Assembly: GCA_023420435.1 (NCBI GenBank)
Contig: JAEZWE010000157.1
Span: 1 to 5,460, forward strand
Reading direction: 5' to 3'
Source of the DNA: Bacteroidota bacterium
GTDB taxonomy: Bacteria > Bacteroidota > Bacteroidia > Flavobacteriales > Weeksellaceae
DNA: 5,460 bases
The first letter of the stretch is position 1. Each line of letters opens with the position of its first letter. Both the position numbers and the translations under genes were made by a program. This document shows positions 4,972 through 5,460 of the stretch, piece by piece. The notes under the pieces are model-generated. The model made no database searches, was not told the DNA's origin, and saw only the letters and a program-made list of their open reading frames with translations.

Positions 4972-5460
4972 ATGAATGAATTTCAAAAATATATTCAAAG
5001 ATATTTGGATTTAATTCCTTCCGAAAATTGGTTAGAAGAATTAAGAATTTCAGGATTAAGAACTATAGAAATTTATAAAAATCTATCTGAAAAAGAAGCT
5101 GAATTTGCTTATGCAGAAGGAAAATGGACCATGAAAGTTCTGCTTCAACATTTAATAGATGTGGAGAAAATTTTTAATTACAGAGCCTTAAGATTTTCAA
5201 GAAACGACCAAACTGAACTTGCGGGCTGGGATGAAGAATTGTACGGTGCAACGAATAATGTTAATGACTATTCTCTCGAAGATTTAATTAAAGAGTTTCT
5301 GTTAACGAGACAACTTTCACTTTGTTTTTTTAAAAATATGAATGCGGAAATCCTTTCTAGAAAGGGAATTGCCAATAAAAATGAAATTTCTGTAGAAACA
5401 ATCGGGAAATTGATTGTTGGACACAATATCCATCATTTAAACATTATTAAAGAACGTTAT
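4972..5460 (+). CDS. DinB-family four-helix protein, 3' end beyond the window
   Basis: The reading frame is open from ATG 4972 to the window edge (163 codons, no stop). It encodes a protein resembling the DinB/YfiT-like putative metalloenzyme fold, a four-helix bundle with a histidine metal site. The likely ligands are H60 in the helix LLQHLIDVEKIF and the pair H151/H155 in GHNIHHLNIIKERY, matching the family's one-plus-HxxxH arrangement. EGKWTMKVLLQHLID at 49-63 is the conserved opening (short loop, then helix). DinB-family members of this kind are about 150-180 residues, so probably only a few residues are missing. Some relatives use bacillithiol or mycothiol; no substrate can be inferred here. 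It starts 19 bp after the cystathionine enzyme gene with no terminator between, so co-transcription is likely. Confidence 0.82.
   Translation, partial: MNEFQKYIQRYLDLIPSENWLEELRISGLRTIEIYKNLSEKEAEFAYAEGKWTMKVLLQHLIDVEKIFNYRALRFSRNDQTELAGWDEELYGATNNVNDYSLEDLIKEFLLTRQLSLCFFKNMNAEILSRKGIANKNEISVETIGKLIVGHNIHHLNIIKERY

Overview
The window looks like chromosomal DNA of a flavobacterium, most likely a Chryseobacterium-type member of the Weeksellaceae. The support is the gldB-gldC pair (a Bacteroidota gliding/type IX secretion-associated locus), the AT-rich composition, A-rich stretches instead of Shine-Dalgarno sites before start codons, and an exact match to the Bacteroidota -7 promoter element (TAnnTTTG) just before gldB. 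All genes look intact and similar in composition. I see no insertion sequence, phage gene, tRNA, rRNA or CRISPR array.

Layout. The genes form two divergent blocks separated by a 49-bp control region (2311-2359). The left block reads on the minus strand: a GNAT acetyltransferase, then nadE 9 bp later, then after 76 bp a membrane-anchored barnase-type ribonuclease, then after 67 bp its barstar-type inhibitor. It ends in a GC-rich hairpin that the left window edge cuts in half. The right block reads on the plus strand: lipoprotein gene gldB, gldC (85 bp later), a cystathionine gamma-synthase/lyase (57 bp later), and a DinB-fold protein (19 bp later) that runs off the right edge.

How the genes relate. 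The ribonuclease and inhibitor form a toxin/immunity pair: the enzyme keeps the full barnase catalytic set, and the inhibitor keeps the barnase-facing acidic residues and is extremely acidic overall. GldB and GldC belong to the gliding/type IX secretion gene set. nadE, the acetyltransferase, the cystathionine enzyme and the DinB protein look like ordinary housekeeping neighbours with no evident link to the toxin pair.

Most unexpected structure. Each of the four intergenic gaps longer than 50 bp inside the two blocks is largely built from short degenerate tandem words with periods of 7, 8, 14 or 20 nt. Some words recur between gaps in the sense direction (GTGAATTTTG in two gaps, GTAAAATC in two gaps), and some run into the ends of the flanking genes. 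The gene repertoire itself is known; this intergenic word structure, a natural cysteine pair in the barnase homologue, and a symmetric divergent promoter deserve a second look. I do not see a clearly new multi-gene system.
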